In this document: piece by piece, positions 48,160 to 57,528 of the stretch
Layout of the letters: each line of letters starts with the position of its first letter
Position numbering within the stretch: the stretch's first letter is position 1
Source: Streptomyces avermitilis MA-4680 = NBRC 14893
Lineage (GTDB): Bacteria; Actinomycetota; Actinomycetes; Streptomycetales; Streptomycetaceae
Length of the DNA: 64,000 nucleotides
NCBI RefSeq assembly: GCF_000009765.2
Contig: NC_003155.5
Span: forward strand, 558,001-622,000
Direction: 5' to 3'
Program-made: the position numbers and the translations under genes
The notes under the pieces: generated by a model
Database searches by the model: none
Told to the model about the DNA's origin: nothing
The model's input: only the letters and a program-made list of their open reading frames with translations

Positions 48160-48540
48160 ATGGATGAGAAGGAATTCCTCCGTACCGTCGCCGAGCGCAC
48201 CGGACTGAGCCGGCAGGAGGCGGCGGACCTGACCTGGGCCACACTCGAGACGCTGGCCCGCCGACTGAGCCCGGGGGAAGCCAGGGACCTGATCACCGAG
48301 CTCCCCGAGGGCCTCGCGGAGGCGGTGCGCCGGGGAACCACGGACCGCATCGAGCGCTTCGGCCACCACGACAGCGTGCGGCGCGTGGCCGAACGCACCA
48401 TGCTCAAGGAGGAGGAAGCCGACCGGGGTGTGCGGACCGTACTGGCCGTGCTCCGGGAGGCGATCAGCGAGAAGGAGTTCAACGACCTGATGTCGCAGCT
48501 CGGAACTGACTTCTCCCAGGCCCTCGAATCCGCCGGGTGA
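48160..48540 (+). CDS. DUF2267-domain protein
   Basis: 126 aa, ATG 48160 after GAAGGGG. All-helical DUF2267 pattern: MDEKEFLRTVAERTGLSRQE, then TWATLETLARRLSPGEARDL and LPEGLAEAVRRG. A second related gene lies at 55088. Members are associated with stress and envelope genes, but the biochemical role is unknown. Confidence 0.88.
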   Translation: MDEKEFLRTVAERTGLSRQEAADLTWATLETLARRLSPGEARDLITELPEGLAEAVRRGTTDRIERFGHHDSVRRVAERTMLKEEEADRGVRTVLAVLREAISEKEFNDLMSQLGTDFSQALESAG

Positions 48541-48690
48541 CCCCGGATCCTTCGGCCCGCCGACCGCGCCACGGCGGCAGCGGCCCGCACGCTGCGTGTG
48601 CGCCGGGGACGGACGGCACGGTGAGTGACACCCGCGGACCGCTGGTACCTCGCGGCCGCCATGGCGTGAGGCGCACACGAAGGTGTGATC

Positions 48691-49839
48691 ATGACAGCTG
48701 ACGTGCCCGAGACATCCTCCGGCAGATCCGTGCGCGTCGCGCTGGTGGCCGACCCCGGCCTGCCGTCGGAGATCGCCCGGGCTCTCGCCCCCCGGTTGCC
48801 CGACCATCTCCGCCGGGCAGTCGGTGCTCGGGTCAGATGGCAGGTCGACACGATGACCGCCCCGCTCAGCGTGAGCGAGCAGGCCGACGTCTCCGACATC
48901 GCCGAGGCCGTCAGAAGCCACCTGGACGGTGCCGAATGGGACGTGGCGATCTTTCTCACCGACTTTCCGCGGCGGGCCCGGCTCTACCCGATCAGCGTCG
49001 AGGTCGACACCGCGCTCCGGGCCGCGCTCATCTCCCTTCCCGCCCTTGGGGTCCGCCGCCTTCGGCGCCGGGTGCGGCAGGCCGTCGTGGATGTCGTTCG
49101 AGAGCTGGTCGCGCACGAGGAGACGCCCAGGCACCCGGAGGTGATCGGCCGCCCGCCGCGCGAACCGGTACCGGACACCCGTCCCGGCCCCGAGCAGCCC
49201 CAGCGCTACGTCGTGCCCGGCCTGCGCGGCCACACCCGACTCGTCGCCGGCATGGTGTACGCCAACCGCCCCTGGCGGCTGTTCGGCTCCCTCTCCCGGG
49301 CCCTGGCGGGCGTGTTCGCCACGGCTACGGTGCTGTTCATCAACAGCGCCACCTGGAACCTCGCCACCGCACTCGGCGCCGTGCAGCATGCCGTCATCAC
49401 CGCTGGGTCCGCCGTCGCGCTCACCCTGTGGATCATCGTCGACCACCAGCTCTGGGAGCGCGGCACCCACCTCCCCGCACGGCACCATCCCCTGTACCCC
49501 TACAACCTGGTCACCCTGGTCACCATCGCGCTCGCGGTGGTGGTGCTGGCCGCGGCGCTGTTCGCGACTCTGGTCGCCGTCTCCTTCCTGCTGCTGGACG
49601 CGTCCGTCCTGCGCAAGTTCATCGGACGGCAGGTCGGCGTCGGCGACTACCTCTTCCTGGCCTGGTTCATCACCGCCATCGCGATGATCGGCGGGGCCTT
49701 CGGCACCAGCCTCGAAGGGGACGAGAAGGTGTCCGACGCCGCCTATGGACGACGGCAGCGTGAACGTCAGCGGATGCTGCGGCAGATGCCGCGGCCGGAA
49801 CGAGGCGAACGCAGGGGGCCGGACACCACCGACGGGTGA
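48691..49839 (+). CDS. Conserved actinobacterial multi-pass membrane protein
   Basis: 382 aa. ATG 48691 is preferred (GAAGG 7 nt upstream) over GTG 48685. A soluble N-terminal half (residues 1-170) with an alpha/beta pattern (VRVALVADPGLPSEIARALA, then DVAIFLTDFPRRARLYPISV) precedes four hydrophobic segments at about 205-225, 235-250, 270-300 and 320-345. The tail is strongly basic (GRRQRERQRMLRQMPR). No transporter or enzyme motif is recognised. Confidence 0.8.
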   Translation: MTADVPETSSGRSVRVALVADPGLPSEIARALAPRLPDHLRRAVGARVRWQVDTMTAPLSVSEQADVSDIAEAVRSHLDGAEWDVAIFLTDFPRRARLYPISVEVDTALRAALISLPALGVRRLRRRVRQAVVDVVRELVAHEETPRHPEVIGRPPREPVPDTRPGPEQPQRYVVPGLRGHTRLVAGMVYANRPWRLFGSLSRALAGVFATATVLFINSATWNLATALGAVQHAVITAGSAVALTLWIIVDHQLWERGTHLPARHHPLYPYNLVTLVTIALAVVVLAAALFATLVAVSFLLLDASVLRKFIGRQVGVGDYLFLAWFITAIAMIGGAFGTSLEGDEKVSDAAYGRRQRERQRMLRQMPRPERGERRGPDTTDG

Positions 49840-49860
49840 CGCCCGGGCCGCGGCCGGGCG

Positions 49861-50373
49861 TCACAGGGCGATGACGTGGAGGTCGACCAGCTCGAGCAGC
49901 GCCCGCAGGGCCGAGCTGGGCCGCCGGGTCGACGACGTGCCGAGATGCATGCTCCAGCGGAGCATGGTGCCGTGGACGTCCAGGACGTCCAGGACGTGCA
50001 GACCGGGGGTGCGCGCACCGCAGCGTGGTTGCGCGTCATTCGCAGCGGCACGGCGGCGGGCGGAGTTGCCGAGGGCCGAGGTGGCCATGCTTGCCATGCT
50101 GCCGAGTACGAATGCGGGGCTGCCGAAGGCAACGGCGTTTTGGTGCATGTATCTGCCGTCGCCGAGGGCCCGCCAGGTCACACGTTGTGCGGGGCCGACC
50201 GCGAGTACTCGTTCTCCGGCCTCGAGCCGGGCGACGGTTGCGACCAGCGGCCGCTGCTCCAGCCGTCCTTCGGCCAGGTCGGCGATGATGTCGCACGAAC
50301 ACCACAGGTACTCGTCGAGCCAGGACCACCCCGGCCGTTGCTCGATGCCGGAGGCAGGAGCATAGGGGTTCAC
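49861..50373 (-). CDS. Hypothetical protein
   Basis: About 170 aa. GTG 50373 is chosen because GGAGAG precedes it closely; a longer frame starts at 50430. The N-terminal part (GWSWLDEYLWCSCDIIADLA) is Trp-rich. A middle Ala/Gly/Ser segment (FVLGSMASMATSALGN) could be a short membrane-associated helix. The C-terminus repeats HVLDVLDVHGTMLRWSMHLG, which looks like a PH-like strand pair. No family is recognised. Confidence 0.5.
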   Translation of the reverse strand: MNPYAPASGIEQRPGWSWLDEYLWCSCDIIADLAEGRLEQRPLVATVARLEAGERVLAVGPAQRVTWRALGDGRYMHQNAVAFGSPAFVLGSMASMATSALGNSARRRAAANDAQPRCGARTPGLHVLDVLDVHGTMLRWSMHLGTSSTRRPSSALRALLELVDLHVIAL

Positions 50374-50430
50374 GTTCTCTCCGTTCTCTGCAGGCTGACG
50401 TGCCATCAACTGCGCGCGTGCTATGGCCAC

Positions 50431-51035
50431 TTTGCTGAGGCGCGTGTGCCCTCACGAGGGCGTCCGAATTGCGGCAGTGCCGGCAGGGTTCGTGCTGTCG
50501 AGGCGTCCGTGGACGGCGTCGGTGTATCGCTGTGCGGTGGTGGGGCCGCAGTCCGAAGACCGCCGCGAGGTGGAGGGGTCTCGGACACCGGTGGCTTCGG
50601 CTTCGTCGAGGCTGCGGCCCTGTCGCAGGCGGCTGAGTGTGGTCCGCTGTCCGCGAAGGGCGGTCCCGAGCCAGGCCGTACGGAGCCGATTCAGGCCCGG
50701 CACCACACGCTTCCTCGGCGATGTGCTCGTCTATCAACGCCACCGAGACGCTCTCCACGCCCGCGTACGCCATGTCATCGACGATGTGCATCCCGGCCTC
50801 GGGCGCGGTGCCGCCCGCCCGGTGCGCATCGCGACCCACAGCCTGGGGGGTGTCATCGCCGTCGACATGGCCACCGCCAACGTGCCGTTGTGGACCGAGT
50901 CCCTGGTCACGTTCGGCTCCCAGGCGACCTTCTTCCATCAGCCCGTGCCGGGCGACCTGCTATGCCAGATGATTGCGTTCCGCATGCGCAAGCACCAGGA
51001 AGCGGAAACGGGCGCTCTTCCTCCGGAGACAGGGT
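50431..51035. other. Region holding a hydrolase remnant
   Basis: No complete gene. The alpha/beta hydrolase fragment at 50690-50960 is annotated separately; the rest shows nothing recognisable. Confidence 0.35.
50690..50960 (+). pseudogene. Alpha/beta hydrolase (lipase-like) internal fragment
   Basis: RFLGDVLVYQRHRDALHARV, VRIATHSLGGVIAVDMATAN and LVTFGSQATFFHQPVPGD span the nucleophile elbow (HSLGG) of a PGAP1-like hydrolase. No acid/His catalytic partners and no start are present. The frame then runs on without similarity. Confidence 0.5.
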
Positions 51036-52703
51036 TCATAGCCCATGCCGGTCAAGGATGGTGATCAGTTTGCGCCTGCGTTTCAGCTCGGCCCGCAGAT
51101 CGGCGACATACGCGGTGAACTCATCCTCTGTACCCAGCGACCGGTGGCAAGAGCGGACGTCGAGCAACAGCCTCGCCATCTGCTCGTAGACGCGGTCCCC
51201 GGTGGGTCCCTTCAGCAGCTCGACGAGCCGCAGGTACACCGCAAGCGCGTCTGCCGGGCGCGTCTCGCGCGAGAGGTCGGCGAGCTGCTGCCACTGCCGG
51301 TCGTCGGCACGGTCGGCCGCCTCCCGCCAAGCGGTGTCCAGGTCACCGTCGTCGAGGAGCGCGTCGATCAGTACGGGCCCGCGGTGCCAGCCGCCGCGCT
51401 CCTGGCGAGTGCCCTCGCGCAGAGCGGCCAGCGCCGCCGCCCGCTCGGTCTCCCAACAGTCCGCGGCCCGGGCAGCAGCACGCAGTTGCTGGTAGGCGGC
51501 GAGGGATCGCTCGGCCAGGAGGCGGTCTCGACGGACTGCGACGGTCTCGGCCTTCCGGCCTGTCCGCGTGTAGCGGGCGCACACGTAGTCGACCAGGCGA
51601 CCGTCGACGTGTGCCTCGTCGACGGTGTCCCGGAGTCCGCGTTCCGCCCACGAGAGCGCGTCCTCGGGGCGGCCGGCCGCACCCAGCTCCTCGGCAATGC
51701 GCAGATGCGTGGCACCAGAGGGCACCAGATCTTTCATGTACAGGGCGACCAGCGCGTCCACGTCGCCCTCCGCCTTGGCCAGGCGCTCCATCAGGTACTT
51801 CTCCGCCCAGCCCCGTGGGCTGCGCCGCCGAGCCTCGGCCGCCAGCTGCCGCAGGCGGGCCAGCCCGGCCTGCCCCAACACGTCGGCGTAGTCGAGCGGA
51901 TCGAGGTCCGTCGCATCATTCCACTCACCGAGCACGTGACCGACCAGCCATTCGGCCAGGCGCTCCGGATCGGGGCGAGCGACTCCGCACGCTTCCAGGT
52001 GGGCCCCGGCCACCGCGGCAATGGCCTGCCCGACTACGCCGTCCGAGTCATCGATCTCCTCGTACGCCTCGCCGAGCGCCCGGATCGCGTCCTCGGCCAG
52101 GCCGACCGCGCGCGCCGCCTGTCCGCTGGTGGTCAGGGCACACAGCGCGTCCGCCGTCTCCGCCACCTGCCTCGCGTACCCGGCGGCGTCCGCGTACGTG
52201 ACGTAGCCGTACCGGGCGAAGGGCCGCGGATCGATCAGCGCCAGGACGCGCTCCCGGACGGTGCCAAAATCGGAGCGCGCGGCCGCGGCCCGCAGCTCCA
52301 GCCGTCGGCGCAACTCCCGGTCGTCGGCGACCTGTTCCCGCACCAGCGCCAGGAGCTCGTCCCTGGACAGCGCCGTGAGCCACGCCTCTAGGCCGGAGGC
52401 CCGCGTCCGGGCGTCGGCCCGCTGCCGCGGGATCGCCTCCGCCTGCCGCAGCACGGTCAGCCCCACCGCCACGCAGTGCTTGCAGAAGTTGCCCTCCTGC
52501 CCGTACGGGCAGTCGCACCGCCCGGAAACTCCGGCGCCTGCGCCGAGGGCGAGCTCCACCTCGTAGATGTCCGTGCCGTGCACCACGGCAGTGACTGAGC
52601 CGTCGCCCACCTCCAGACCCCTCACCGCGTCCACATACCCCGACCCCCGCTCGAAGGACCGAGTCCCTGCGAGGGCCCGCAGTTCGTCTTCGCCGAATCC
52701 CAT
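51036..52703 (-). CDS. SWIM zinc-finger domain protein
   Basis: About 555 aa. ATG 52703 opens MGFGEDELRALAGTRSFERG; a GTG at 52772 would add 23 residues, and the GGAAGG before 52703 is unusually close. The SWIM finger (CDCPYGQEGNFCKHCVA, roughly residues 62-79) binds zinc and probably nucleic acid or protein. The remainder is a long helical-repeat domain (TPR/HEAT-like), rich in Ala, Arg and Glu. Related actinobacterial proteins are uncharacterised. Confidence 0.88.
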   Translation of the reverse strand: MGFGEDELRALAGTRSFERGSGYVDAVRGLEVGDGSVTAVVHGTDIYEVELALGAGAGVSGRCDCPYGQEGNFCKHCVAVGLTVLRQAEAIPRQRADARTRASGLEAWLTALSRDELLALVREQVADDRELRRRLELRAAAARSDFGTVRERVLALIDPRPFARYGYVTYADAAGYARQVAETADALCALTTSGQAARAVGLAEDAIRALGEAYEEIDDSDGVVGQAIAAVAGAHLEACGVARPDPERLAEWLVGHVLGEWNDATDLDPLDYADVLGQAGLARLRQLAAEARRRSPRGWAEKYLMERLAKAEGDVDALVALYMKDLVPSGATHLRIAEELGAAGRPEDALSWAERGLRDTVDEAHVDGRLVDYVCARYTRTGRKAETVAVRRDRLLAERSLAAYQQLRAAARAADCWETERAAALAALREGTRQERGGWHRGPVLIDALLDDGDLDTAWREAADRADDRQWQQLADLSRETRPADALAVYLRLVELLKGPTGDRVYEQMARLLLDVRSCHRSLGTEDEFTAYVADLRAELKRRRKLITILDRHGL

Positions 52704-52929
52704 CGCCTTCCGTGCCACACCGGTATCCAACCGCTCCCACAGAGCGGCTGGCGCGAAAACCGCCGACCTCACAAAAACCGTAGGGCGCTACACAGTGGCA
52801 CCTGACAGCACACAACGGCCGCTGTGGAACCATGACCACCCAACCCGAGACCGCCCAACGCGACCTGCGCACAAAATCCAAAGAGATCACGGACGCCGCC
52901 CAAAGCACCCAGTCCTTCACCATCACCCG

Positions 52930-53225
52930 CGAACCGCTCGCCGGCAGGTAGCTGCGGTGGATCACGGGCCGGATGAGCCGGTAGGCGCGCTCGGTCGGGG
53001 TCATCGTGCCAACGCTGTAAAGGCGGTAGCCGTCGTGGAGGGGCACCAGTCCTTCGGTGGCGAGCCGTTCCAGAGCGGACCGGACCACGGGCACGGACAG
53101 CTGGAGATCCCTCGCAATCTTGTCCAGCGCGGGCAGATGGGAGCCCGGCTCGGTGCACGAGAGCCGCGCCCACCGGCGCACCGACTGCACGTCTTCGTCC
53201 GCTGGCCACCACGCTGCCCGCAACT
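52930..53225 (-). pseudogene. GntR-type HTH regulator remnant
   Basis: RRWARLSCTEPGSHLPALDK, then IARDLQLSVPVVRSALERLA and TEGLVPLHDGYRLYSVG is a GntR winged HTH. After RPVIHRSYLPASGSR the similarity ends without a stop, and the frame runs through the SWIM gene out of phase. It was probably fused or joined to the DUF6087-like protein just upstream. Confidence 0.55.
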
Positions 53226-53235
53226 GTCATTCCTA

Positions 53236-53612
53236 TGCTCCCCGTTCCGGTCGGTCAGCGCAGGGCTTGGGTCACGCGATGTCGCAGACGGGGCAGGGAG
53301 TTCTTGCCCATGACCGAGAGACGGAGCCTCATCCGGACTCGCGGGCGCCGACTCGATAACCCATCGCTGGGCTGCGGCGAGATCAGGTGCCGTTCCGGCT
53401 GGGATGAAGGTGAAGCCGTCCCACTCTTCCAGCGCGCGTGGTTCGTCGGGGCGGAGGTGGCCAGCGTCGCCGTGCAGGGGCCGGTGACGACGGTAGACGT
53501 CCAGCGGCCGGCGGCGCCGCTTGCTGTACGCGGCAAGCGGATTGGTGGCGTCGACGCGCGGGACGGCGCGGGACGGCTGGTTCGGTGGGCCGGGTCGGCG
53601 GTGCTTGCCCAT
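53236..53612 (-). CDS. DUF6087-like small protein
   Basis: About 125 aa from ATG 53612. It opens MGKHRRPGPPNQPSRAVPRV, has a basic N-terminus and contains ALEEWDGFTFIPAGTAPDLA, then AAAQRWVIE, the pattern of Streptomyces DUF6087 proteins. The frame does not stop at the expected end and continues to 53001, so a lost stop or frameshift toward the adjacent GntR remnant is likely. Function unknown. Confidence 0.4.
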
Positions 53613-53753
53613 GCGCTCGATGGTCTCAGGCGGCGATCGTAGTCGGTCGGCCGGCGGGGAGATCCCTCGCTCTGCTGCGCAACGCTCGTCGCCTCCCGGC
53701 TCAACACGCTGCTGGACGCCGCCCGCCTGCAAGTAGTCCGCGCTGATCAAGAG

Positions 53754-54434
53754 TCAGGGTTGGTTTCGGCGCTGGTTTCCGCTGTTCTGACGGAGTTGGT
53801 CGATGCGACGGGTGAGGTCGTCGACGCGTGCGGCAAGGTCGGGGTGGCCGGATGCCAGATAGGGGTGCGTGTCCTTCAGGCGAGGGACGAGGGCGGCGGG
53901 GTCGTTGTCGGCGAGGGCGGCGGTGAGATCAGCGAGTGGGGCGTGGGCGGCGGCGGGGAGGTCGGGGAGTGCGGTGATCTGGCCGGCGAGCTGGCGCAGG
54001 GTGGCGGCGTTGGTGCGGGCCCAGGCGGAGACGGTGCGGTCGGCGGCGCGGCGGTCCCGGGTGGCCTGGACCCGCTGTTCGCCCGTGGCTCCCGGCTTTC
54101 CGGGGCGTACGCGCAGGTAGCGGCGTTCGGCGGCCTGACGGCTGGCGACACCGAGGGGGTGGGCGAGGTCGGCCCAGCTGGCGCCCGCCTCCCGTGCGGC
54201 TTCGATCAGGCCCGGCTCCCAGTCGGCCAGTTGATCGCGCACTTCGCGCAGCAGTAGGAGCGCGGCGAGCGCCTGCTCCGAGCTGGCCTGGCCGGGCTTG
54301 GAGGGCTCGCCGTCCCGAGTGGTCTGGGCAGCGCGCAGGGCATCGTCGATCGTGTCCAGGGCCGCGGCGGCGGCGAGGAATGACGCCGGCGCGGGACCGC
54401 ATACGCGGGGGTCGGGCTGATCGTCCCTGGTCAT
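53754..54434 (-). CDS. HSP18-type transcriptional regulator (heat-shock repressor, RheA-like context)
   Basis: 226 aa, ATG 54434 behind GGAGG. A helical N-terminal region (LDTIDDALRAAQTTRDGEPS) precedes a HTH-like segment (GASWADLAHPLGVASRQAAE, then RRYLRVRPG). The C-terminal helices are rich in Ala and Leu. It is divergent from an Hsp20 gene with two dyads between them, as for regulators of hsp18 in Streptomyces, which repress the chaperone at normal temperature. Assignment to RheA itself is not proven. Confidence 0.75.
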   Translation of the reverse strand: MTRDDQPDPRVCGPAPASFLAAAAALDTIDDALRAAQTTRDGEPSKPGQASSEQALAALLLLREVRDQLADWEPGLIEAAREAGASWADLAHPLGVASRQAAERRYLRVRPGKPGATGEQRVQATRDRRAADRTVSAWARTNAATLRQLAGQITALPDLPAAAHAPLADLTAALADNDPAALVPRLKDTHPYLASGHPDLAARVDDLTRRIDQLRQNSGNQRRNQP

Positions 54435-54455
54435 CGGGCCTCCAATGGCCATGTC

Positions 54456-54495
54456 GTCATCTTGATGACGTCAAACTTGTCATCGCTTGGATGAC
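54456..54495. promoter_or_regulatory. Two inverted-repeat operators controlling hsp20 and its repressor
   Basis: GTCATC-TT-GATGAC (54456-54469) and GTCATC-GCTTG-GATGAC (54479-54495) share the same half-site with different spacing. They lie between the divergent regulator and Hsp20 genes; the second overlaps the hsp20 promoter. Confidence 0.75.
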
Positions 54496-54505
54496 ATGTT
54501 ACAAC
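54477..54505 (+). promoter_or_regulatory. hsp20 promoter
   Basis: TTGTCA (54477-54482), 17 bp, TACAAC (54500-54505). The -35 and spacer overlap the second operator, so bound repressor would exclude polymerase. Confidence 0.55.
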
Positions 54506-54564
54506 GATGTCAGGTGAACGCATTGGCAGCACTGCCTGACCTTGAACCCTGGAGGTGTTTCACG

Positions 54565-54999
54565 ATGTTGATGCGTACCGACCCTTTCCGTGAGCTGGAC
54601 CGGCTCACCCAGCAGCTCCTGAACACGACCGGAACGTGGTCGCGGCCGTCGGCGATGCCAATGGACGCCTACCGTGAGGGCGAGGAGTATGTGATCGCCT
54701 TCGACCTGCCCGGTGTCTCGGCGGACGCGATCGACATCGACGTCGAACGGAACATGCTGACCGTCAAGGCCGAGCGCCGCCCCGTCACCAAGGCGGACGA
54801 CGCGCAGATGGAGCTCTCCGAGCGGCCCCTGGGCGCCTTCTCCCGCCAGCTCGTGCTGGCCGACACCCTGGACACCGAGCACATCAAGGCCGACTACGAC
54901 GCCGGGGTGCTGACCCTGCGCATCCCGATCGCCGAGCGCGCCAAGCCCCGCAAGATCGCCATCGGGGGCAGGACGGAACGCAAGGAGATCAGCGGCTGA
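54565..54999 (+). CDS. Small heat-shock protein, Hsp20/alpha-crystallin family
   Basis: 144 aa, ATG 54565 behind GGAGGTG. The alpha-crystallin domain (about residues 32-130) includes [20 protein letters not shown], then [10 protein letters not shown] and [16 protein letters not shown], with the closing GVLTLRIP motif. [12 protein letters not shown] is the C-terminal extension with the I-x-I-like anchor. It is an ATP-independent holdase for unfolded proteins. It is controlled from the divergent repressor and two operators upstream. Confidence 0.96.
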   Translation: MLMRTDPFRELDRLTQQLLNTTGTWSRPSAMPMDAYREGEEYVIAFDLPGVSADAIDIDVERNMLTVKAERRPVTKADDAQMELSERPLGAFSRQLVLADTLDTEHIKADYDAGVLTLRIPIAERAKPRKIAIGGRTERKEISG

Positions 55000-55087
55000 G
55001 GCCCCTCCCAGCCGCACCGCGGGACGGGGGCGGCGCGCACCGAAGCCACCCCCTTTCTGCGTCCGCCGCACACGTACGGGAGCAGCG

Positions 55088-55483
55088 ATGGTGATGCGAT
55101 GGGAGGCGTTCCTTCACCAGGTCAAGGAACGCGGCGACTACGAGACCACCAGGGAAGCCGAGCGGGCGGCCCGCACCGTGCTGGCGCTGCTGGGCGCGCA
55201 CCTGGTGGGCGAGGTGCGGGCGGAACTGGCCGCTCGGCTGCCGGAGAGTCTGGCGCTCGTGCTGCTCAATCCGCTCCAGGCGCGCGAGCCGCTATCCCCC
55301 GAGCGGTTCGTCAGGGCTACTGCGGCATGGATCGAGGGAGCCACCGAACAGACCGCGGCCTGGGACGTGAGCGCCGTGCTCAGCGTCGCAGCGGATGCGG
55401 CGGGCGACGAACTCACCCGCCACATCCTGCTCCAGCTCCCAGCGGGCTACGACCTGCTGTTCGGCCACCCCCACCCCGTCTGA
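55088..55483 (+). CDS. DUF2267-domain protein downstream of hsp20
   Basis: 131 aa, ATG 55088 after GGGAG. It contains the DUF2267 helices WEAFLHQVKERGDYETTREA and TVLALLGAHLVGEVRAELAA, then ARLPESLALVLLNPLQ. It lies 88 bp after the Hsp20 gene and ahead of a strong terminator, so it is probably heat-inducible with it. A paralogue lies at 48160. Confidence 0.88.
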   Translation: MVMRWEAFLHQVKERGDYETTREAERAARTVLALLGAHLVGEVRAELAARLPESLALVLLNPLQAREPLSPERFVRATAAWIEGATEQTAAWDVSAVLSVAADAAGDELTRHILLQLPAGYDLLFGHPHPV

Positions 55484-55511
55484 CCCACGCACAGGCAGTA
55501 CCCCTCCTTCT

Positions 55512-55541
55512 GCCCCCCGGGCCGCCGGCGGCCCGGGGGGC
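55512..55541. terminator. Strong GC hairpin terminator of the hsp20 operon
   Basis: A perfect 30-bp palindrome (GCCCCCCGGGCCGCC and its complement, no loop bases unpaired beyond the centre) lies 28 bp after the DUF2267 stop. It can serve both strands. Confidence 0.8.
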
Positions 55542-55562
55542 CTCATGAGAAAGACAACCGCG

Positions 55563-56054
55563 TCAGCGATGATCCCCCAGCAGCAGCCACACCGCCTGAA
55601 GCTGCGTGCGCTGCTCAGAGCCGGCGTTCGCCAACTCGGTGCGCAGAGCGTCGCGTTCCTGCTGGCGCTGGTCGATCTCAGGGAATTCGCCGGCCGTGCC
55701 TGGATTCATGAGGTCGCGGGCGGCTGCCTCATCATGCTCCAGGCCGGGGGCGGAGGTGGCCGCGTCCACGTCGGTCCCAGGCCAGTACCAGCCGTACTCG
55801 GCCATCGCCTCTCCCGTCCATTCCATCAGCAGTCGGGCGCCCTCCTCGCTCCGTTCCGTGTCGTGCCCGCCGCCCGAGGCGAACCAGAACAGAAGTGCGC
55901 CGGCTGCGGGCTTCTCAGCGTCGCACGCACTGCACAGCTGGAGTTGGATCGGCCGACCGTCGGTGTCGTTCTTTGGCGCGACGACGCTCACGATCAGGTC
56001 TCCGCCGCACCGGGAGCACTGCGGTAGCAGGCCAGACGTCTCAAGACGGTACAC
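55563..56054 (-). CDS. DUF6300-like zinc-ribbon protein
   Basis: 163 aa. GTG 56054 has AAGGAG 4 nt upstream and begins VYRLETSGLLPQCSRCGG; a longer open frame to 56240 has poor coding quality. The paired CSRCGG and CSACD motifs make a zinc ribbon. ARLLMEWTGEAMAEYGWYW is the conserved DUF6300 block. Function unknown, probably a DNA- or protein-binding small factor. Confidence 0.75.
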   Translation of the reverse strand: MYRLETSGLLPQCSRCGGDLIVSVVAPKNDTDGRPIQLQLCSACDAEKPAAGALLFWFASGGGHDTERSEEGARLLMEWTGEAMAEYGWYWPGTDVDAATSAPGLEHDEAAARDLMNPGTAGEFPEIDQRQQERDALRTELANAGSEQRTQLQAVWLLLGDHR

Positions 56055-56385
56055 TCCGCTCCTTACTGAACGCGTGAGCACCACCCAAGGTCCTGTGACA
56101 TGCAACGTCAACCCTTGCGGCCGCGGGTTATGTCGCCCGCCCGGCGCCGAACACCCTGTCAGGCAGGGGCGTCGGCGGCCGCAGGCTGCCCGGTGCTGTC
56201 GTCTTTCGGGGCAAGGGCGGTGGTCATGGTTCGGAACCAAGTTCTAGTCACCAACATTGCCCCGTGAGAGCGGGGCCTGGGCGCGGCCGTTGTGACTGAG
56301 CGCCCTAGTGGCCCGCCTGGCCAGATGCGGGCTCAGTTGGGTGCGATGTCCCGTCCGCTGCCCAAGGCCTCGAAGACGCTGGCCG

Positions 56386-56700
56386 TCAGATTCCGGCGGC
56401 CTGCAGTTGGGCGAAGGTGCCGACCTTCGCCGACCATGCCTGCTGATCCGGTACAGCACGCCAGCCGATCAGCGAGTCGGGGGTGACAGTGTCGGGCCAG
56501 ATCATGTAGCCGAGCATGACGAGTTCGCACCCCGCCGCATGTGCGGCGTCGACCGGGAATGTCGGCCAGTCGGGCCAGTGTGAGAGGTCCTTCTGGGCGA
56601 GGGGCTCGAAGCTGCCATCCCGGATCACTTGCAGGAGATAGCCGCTGTCCGCGGCCTTGCAGATGGCAGTGAGATCACGGCGGCAGTTCTCAGTTGTCAT
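56386..56700 (-). CDS. Hypothetical protein
   Basis: 104 aa from ATG 56700 with only a weak ribosome binding site. Cys-containing N-terminus (MTTENCRRDLTAICKAADSG), a central LSHWPDWPTFPVDAAHAAGC and WRAVPDQQAWSAKVG near the end. Composition is protein-like with good codon bias, but I do not recognise the family. Confidence 0.5.
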   Translation of the reverse strand: MTTENCRRDLTAICKAADSGYLLQVIRDGSFEPLAQKDLSHWPDWPTFPVDAAHAAGCELVMLGYMIWPDTVTPDSLIGWRAVPDQQAWSAKVGTFAQLQAAGI

Positions 56701-57204
56701 GGCAGAACGCTAAGGGAAACGCCGTGCTGGCGGAGCGTCGGGTACATGCCCCTGCATGAGTCCCCGATGCCGGAGCCGTGTCGAGAGCGCCGTCAGCAGC
56801 AAGGGGACATGGGCGGCTGCGCCATCTGCCGCATCGCGTTCAGCGGCCGACGGCAGTTGGCGATCGCGTCGTACGCGCTGCCCAGAGGCTGATAGCAGTA
56901 GGCCTGGTGGCGAGCGGACCACAACCCTCTCCAGGCTGCGTACGGTGCCATGGCGTCCAACCATGAGCAGGTGCCGAGCTCCCGGACACCCGTACCGGAC
57001 CAGCGGGGGCGCCGCCGTTACCCGGCGCTGGTCCGCGGTAGCCGGTCACCGCCGTGGCTTGGAACGTGGCTGTAGCGTTCCCGGTGTCGGTCACCGTCAC
57101 CTACGCATCGGGGGCGCCGCGGGGCTTGGGGGACGCTTGTCTCCTCCGCCCACGCGACAACCCTCCCCCTTGCCTTGGGCCGTGCTTTAGCCGAACCGAA
57201 CTGG
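56701..57204. other. Gene-poor region
   Basis: About 500 bp. Open frames exist on both strands but with no family pattern or ribosome binding site. I see no gene. Confidence 0.35.
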
Positions 57205-57528
57205 TCAGGTGTAGTCGATGCTGCTGACAGCGCTGCTGCCGTCGCCACCGGCGGTAGCGTTGCCGGTCCTCTCCGTCTGCGCCGATCCGCTGCCCCGGCC
57301 CTGCGGGCACTCAACGCCGGTGACAGCCGTGCCTCCGCCGCTCGCGCGCGCCACTCCGGTCCGCGCGGCCGTGTCGTCCGTGCGGCTTGCCGGGTGCTGG
57401 AACAGCGCCCCGATCAGGGCCGCGACGCCGACGGCGGCCTGGATGGAGGCCCCGACCAGCTGCCCCGCATCGGGGCTGTCCAGCAGCCAGATCAACGGCA
57501 TGGAGAGAACCCCGGCCGCCGCCAGCAC
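57205..57528 (-). CDS. Small membrane-associated hypothetical protein
   Basis: 107 aa. Two hydrophobic segments (about residues 2-16 and 23-43: LAAAGVLSMPLIWLL, then VGASIQAAVGVAALIGALF) are followed by a hydrophilic, Thr/Gly-rich tail. GTG 57528 has no good ribosome binding site. An ATG about 30 nt upstream is in frame with a TAA, so the 5' end may be damaged. Confidence 0.4.
   Translation of the reverse strand: MLAAAGVLSMPLIWLLDSPDAGQLVGASIQAAVGVAALIGALFQHPASRTDDTAARTGVARASGGGTAVTGVECPQGRGSGSAQTERTGNATAGGDGSSAVSSIDYT

Noticed and set aside
47956-49488. Minus-strand frame of about 510 codons across DUF2267 and the membrane protein
   Set aside because: Antisense to two good genes with clear ribosome binding sites.
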